This document shows, in pieces, positions 61,110-64,000 of a stretch of DNA of 64,000 bases. The number at the start of each line of letters is the position of its first letter. The stretch's first letter is position 1. The notes under the pieces are model-generated. The model was not told where the DNA came from, did not search any database, and saw nothing but the letters and a program-made list of their open reading frames with translations. Source of the DNA: Endozoicomonas sp965196975 (GTDB lineage: Bacteria > Pseudomonadota > Gammaproteobacteria > Pseudomonadales > Endozoicomonadaceae); contig NZ_OZ239981.1 of assembly GCF_965196975.1 (NCBI RefSeq), positions 434,001 to 498,000 on the forward strand. Direction: 5' to 3'. The position numbers were made by a program, and so were the translations under genes.

Positions 61110-64000
61110 ATGGATATAGATCGCAACGGAAGGCCCGCTGGTACTAACTTTGATTCAGGTCTGAAACAGCATTTTGATCATCGAATACCTGATAATCCCC
61201 GGACTTATATGCCAAGAGACGCGGGGCGAGGAACCGGTTTAATCCCGAAAGGGTCCATTCTTGGGCGAGATGTGCAGCTTGCCAATTCTAAAAACCTTGT
61301 TAATACATGGCCTCAAACCAAGGTATTTGAAGCAGCGCTTGACGTTCTGGATAGGATCAATGATGGGAGAATAACCAAGGAGGATCTATCCAGAGAGCTT
61401 AAAGACGAGAAGCATTTAGAAAGTAATAAGGAAAAACTTGATGAAATCACTGCGCAACTAAAAGCCAGAGGTGCCCAAGTCAATGGATCTGATGATCTGG
61501 TTGAATATTTCCAAATACTATTGAATGTAGGTGTTGATGAAAAGCATAAAGACTTTGCTCAGTTTAATGCGGATAAATCTAAGAGGAGTGCAGCTGAGAA
61601 GGCCCGTGATCTTTATGAACGTGGTGCCCCACTAACTCGACTGCTCAAGAGCCTGCTGATGGTGGTAGGGGAGGACATTATAAAACCAATAGATAGTGGT
61701 TACCGTCCCAGGCTTGACATTCCACCATCTACTCCCAGTAGCTGGAGCCAATATCGTAGTTTTTCACCTTCCGATCATACTCCGACCCCACTACCTCACT
61801 CCGACACTCAACTAACACAGCAAGTGATTGATCTTCAAGAGCAGGTCGATAATGACCAGGAGATTAAACAGAGATTGCAATCAGAACTAGAGGCAGAAAG
61901 ACAGTCGGGTGAGCAGCATCGAATTGAGTTGAATAAATCGAAGACTTTGAATGATCAGTTGCAGAGACAGTTAGAGGTTGCCTTAGAGAGTATTAAGCGA
62001 CTTGAACAACTGTCATTACAACAAAATCAGCATATAGAAAGCGCTGAGGCCCAGAGGGATATCGACAAGCAGCAGATTAGTACACTTGAAAAGCAGCTGG
62101 CTGGCAGGAGTGAGCTGTCAGCGGAAGAGGCGCAGAGTCTGCAGGACAACCTGAAGCGTCAGCAGGAGCAGCTGGCAAGTGACAGGGACGCAGCGGACCA
62201 GCAGGCGGCCACGATCGCGGCACTTGAAAAGCAGCTGGCTGGCAGGAGTGAGCTGTCAGCGGAAGAGGTGCCGAGTCTGCAGGACAACCTGAAGCGTCAG
62301 CAGGAGCAGCTGGCAAGTGACAGGGACGCAGCGGACCAGCAGGCGGCCACGATCGCGGCACTTGAAAAGCAGCTGGCTGGCAGGAGTGAGCTGTCAGCGG
62401 AAGAGGTGCAGAGTCTGCAGGACAACCTGAAGCGTCAGCAGGAGCAGCTGGCAAGTGACAGGGACGCAGCGGACCAGCAGGCAGCCACGATCGTGGCACT
62501 TGAAAAGCGGCTGGCTGGCAGGAGTGAGTTATCCGCGGAGGACGTGAAGGCGCTGCAGGATCGGCTGGCATTTTCAGAGGGTGAATTGGATGCCGTGCTG
62601 GAATTGTCCGCGGGTGAATTGGATGCAGCGCAGGAGAGGATTAAACGACTTGAGAGCCAGGTGTCGGAAAAAAATGCCGAAATGGCACGAATTGAAGAAG
62701 ACTACAGAGATGCTGAACTGACCCGGAAAAAGCAGCTGGAAAGCGTTGAGGCTCAGAGGGATCTTAACCAGCAGGAGTTGATGGCGCTTAAAGAGCAGCT
62801 GGCTGGCAGGAGTGAGCTGTCAGCGGAAGAGGTGCAGAGTCTGCAGGACAACCTGAAGCGTCAGCAGGAGCAGCTGGCAAGTGACAGGGACGCAGTGGAC
62901 CAGCAGGCGGCCACGATCGTGGCACTTGAAAAGCAGCTGGCTGGCAGGAGTGAGCTGTCAGCGGAAGAGGTGCAGAGTCTGCAGGACAACCTGAAGCGTC
63001 AGCAGGAGCAGCTGGCAAGTGACAGGGACGCAGCGGACCAGCAGGCGGCCACGATCGCGGCACTTGAAAAGCAGCTGGCTGGCAGGAGTGAGCTGTCAGC
63101 GGAAGAGGTTCAGAGTCTGCAGGACAACCTGAAGCGTCAGCAGGAGCAGCTGGCAAGTGACAGGGACGCAGCGGACCAGCAGGCGGCCACGATCGCGGCA
63201 CTTGAAAAGCAGCTGGCTGGCAGGAGTGAGCTGTCAGCGGAAGAGGTTCAGAGTCTGCAGGACAACCTGAAGCGTCAGCAGGAGCAGCTGGCAAGTGACA
63301 GGGACGCAGCGGACCAGCAGGCGGCCACGATCGCGGCACTTGAAAAGCAGCTGGCTGGCAGGAGTGAGCTGTCAGCGGAAGAGGCGCAGAGTCTGCAGGA
63401 CAACCTGAAGCGTCAGCAGGAGCAGCTGGCAAGTGACAGGGACGCAGCGGACCAGCAGGCGGCCACGATCGCGGCACTTGAAAAGCAGCTGGCTGGCAGG
63501 AGTGAGCTGTCAGCGGAAGAGGCGCAGAGTCTGCAGGACAACCTGAAGCGTCAGCAGGAGCAGCTGGCAAGTGACAGGGACGCAGCGGACCAGCAGGCGG
63601 CCACGATCGCGGCACTTGAAAAGCAGCTGGCTGGCAGGAGTGAGCTGTCAGCGGAAGAGGTGCAGAGTCTGCAGGACAACCTGAAGCGTCAGCAGGAGCA
63701 GCTGGCAAGTGACAGGGACGCAGTGGACCAGCAGGCGGCCACGATCGCGGCACTTGAAAAGCAGCTGGCTGGCAGGAGTGAGCTGTCAGCGGAAGAGGTG
63801 CAGAGTCTGCAGGACAACCTGAAGCGTCAGCAGGAGCAGCTGGCAAGTGACAGGGACGCAGCGGACCAGCAGGCAGCCACGATCGCGGCACTTGAAAAGC
63901 AGCTGGCTGGCAGGAGTGAGTTATCCGCGGAGGACGTGAAGGCGCTGCAGGATCGGCTGGCATTTTCAGAGGGTGAATTGGATGCCGTGCTGGAATTGTC
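61110..64000 (+). CDS. Giant repetitive coiled-coil protein, 3'-incomplete
   Basis: The frame from ATG 61110 (MDIDRNGRPAGTNFDSG) stays open to the window end, at least 963 codons. Residues 1 to about 230 form a non-repetitive N-terminal region with no signal peptide (RGTGLIPKGSILGRDV, DLYERGAPLTRLLKSLL). A Pro/Ser-rich linker (PPSTPSSWSQY, DHTPTPLPHSD) follows, then an unbroken coiled coil. From residue 326 it is made of a 46-aa unit (LEKQLAGRSELSAEE, QSLQDNLKRQQEQLASDR, AADQQAATIAA) in near-identical copies. Function is unknown. Host-directed or structural roles are possible given the size and lack of enzymatic domains. Confidence 0.88.
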   Translation, partial: MDIDRNGRPAGTNFDSGLKQHFDHRIPDNPRTYMPRDAGRGTGLIPKGSILGRDVQLANSKNLVNTWPQTKVFEAALDVLDRINDGRITKEDLSRELKDEKHLESNKEKLDEITAQLKARGAQVNGSDDLVEYFQILLNVGVDEKHKDFAQFNADKSKRSAAEKARDLYERGAPLTRLLKSLLMVVGEDIIKPIDSGYRPRLDIPPSTPSSWSQYRSFSPSDHTPTPLPHSDTQLTQQVIDLQEQVDNDQEIKQRLQSELEAERQSGEQHRIELNKSKTLNDQLQRQLEVALESIKRLEQLSLQQNQHIESAEAQRDIDKQQISTLEKQLAGRSELSAEEAQSLQDNLKRQQEQLASDRDAADQQAATIAALEKQLAGRSELSAEEVPSLQDNLKRQQEQLASDRDAADQQAATIAALEKQLAGRSELSAEEVQSLQDNLKRQQEQLASDRDAADQQAATIVALEKRLAGRSELSAEDVKALQDRLAFSEGELDAVLELSAGELDAAQERIKRLESQVSEKNAEMARIEEDYRDAELTRKKQLESVEAQRDLNQQELMALKEQLAGRSELSAEEVQSLQDNLKRQQEQLASDRDAVDQQAATIVALEKQLAGRSELSAEEVQSLQDNLKRQQEQLASDRDAADQQAATIAALEKQLAGRSELSAEEVQSLQDNLKRQQEQLASDRDAADQQAATIAALEKQLAGRSELSAEEVQSLQDNLKRQQEQLASDRDAADQQAATIAALEKQLAGRSELSAEEAQSLQDNLKRQQEQLASDRDAADQQAATIAALEKQLAGRSELSAEEAQSLQDNLKRQQEQLASDRDAADQQAATIAALEKQLAGRSELSAEEVQSLQDNLKRQQEQLASDRDAVDQQAATIAALEKQLAGRSELSAEEVQSLQDNLKRQQEQLASDRDAADQQAATIAALEKQLAGRSELSAEDVKALQDRLAFSEGELDAVLEL
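62085..64000 (+). repeat. 138-bp tandem repeats with higher-order structure
   Basis: Three units start at 62085, 62223 and 62361. A 288-bp divergent spacer starts at 62499. Eight further units run from 62787 to 63890 at an exact 138-bp period. At 63891 the spacer sequence begins again, so unit blocks and spacer together form a larger repeat that continues beyond the window. The copies differ by only a few bases, implying recent amplification or gene conversion. Confidence 0.95.

Noticed and set aside
62077..63963. Long minus-strand open frames (164 and 391 codons, Pro/Ala/Cys-rich) opposite the coiled-coil repeats
   Set aside because: The 138-bp period is a multiple of three and happens to lack stops on the other strand. 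The products are simple repeats and the plus-strand frame has a unique N-terminal region and sensible coiled-coil composition.
62085..64000. Regular repeats suggestive of a CRISPR array
   Set aside because: The units are contiguous, 138 bp long, coding and nearly identical throughout, with no short repeats separated by unique spacers.

Overview
The window looks like a chromosomal piece of a marine, animal-associated gammaproteobacterium. An Endozoicomonas-like organism is my inference, not a search result. It rests on the mix of sterol-type catabolism, host-glycan hydrolases including a sialidase, recent insertion sequences, a eukaryotic-type UBX domain protein, and very large repeat proteins. 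No rRNA, tRNA or CRISPR was recognised.

Region 1 (1-20.2 kb) is a steroid or sterol catabolism island. It holds a 3-ketosteroid delta1-dehydrogenase, a DHRS1-like SDR, a side-chain module (ChsH2-like MaoC-DUF35 protein, acyl-CoA dehydrogenase, ChsH1-like MaoC hydratase, Ltp2-type retro-aldolase), a membrane-domain/P450 fusion with its Fpr-type reductase, an exported alkylsulfatase-like hydrolase, an AdhP-type alcohol dehydrogenase and a GabD-like aldehyde dehydrogenase. A likely reading is hydroxylation and oxidation of an alkyl side chain, beta-oxidation with retro-aldol cleavage, and ring A dehydrogenation. A TetR gene diverges from the P450 and two matching palindromes lie between them. 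A second regulator (AraC) is split by an insertion sequence.

Region 2 (16.9-25 kb) is rich in mobile DNA. It has three IS66-type elements of 1,599 bp; one sits inside another, both with perfect 8-bp duplications, and the third has none. Just after them is a 356-aa protein ending in a UBX-like domain with the FPR loop motif, a candidate host-directed p97/VCP-binding protein.

Region 3 (25-42.3 kb) is a glycan-foraging locus: GH2, GH4 (MelA), GH1 and GH5-like enzymes, a membrane-anchored sialidase, three paralogous GPH sugar symporters, a TPR protein, a secreted phosphodiesterase-like enzyme with a Cys-repeat tail, and TetR and AraC regulators. Two MITE-like inverted-repeat elements lie here.

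Region 4 (42.3-57.9 kb) is the most unusual locus. A shortened SecA-like ATPase is coupled to the remnant of an M50/HlyD-like protein. Divergent from these are a TolC-like protein, a HlyD-like adaptor and a giant LEPR-XLL surface protein of about 3,350 aa. Together they resemble a dedicated export system for the giant protein. An ISKra4-type element without target duplication has replaced the shared promoter region and the 5' ends of both flanking genes. The giant gene also carries a +1 frameshift in a G6 run.

Region 5 (58-64 kb) holds sodB, a coiled-coil membrane protein, a lipoprotein, and the start of a very long coiled-coil gene built of 138-bp repeats that runs off the window.
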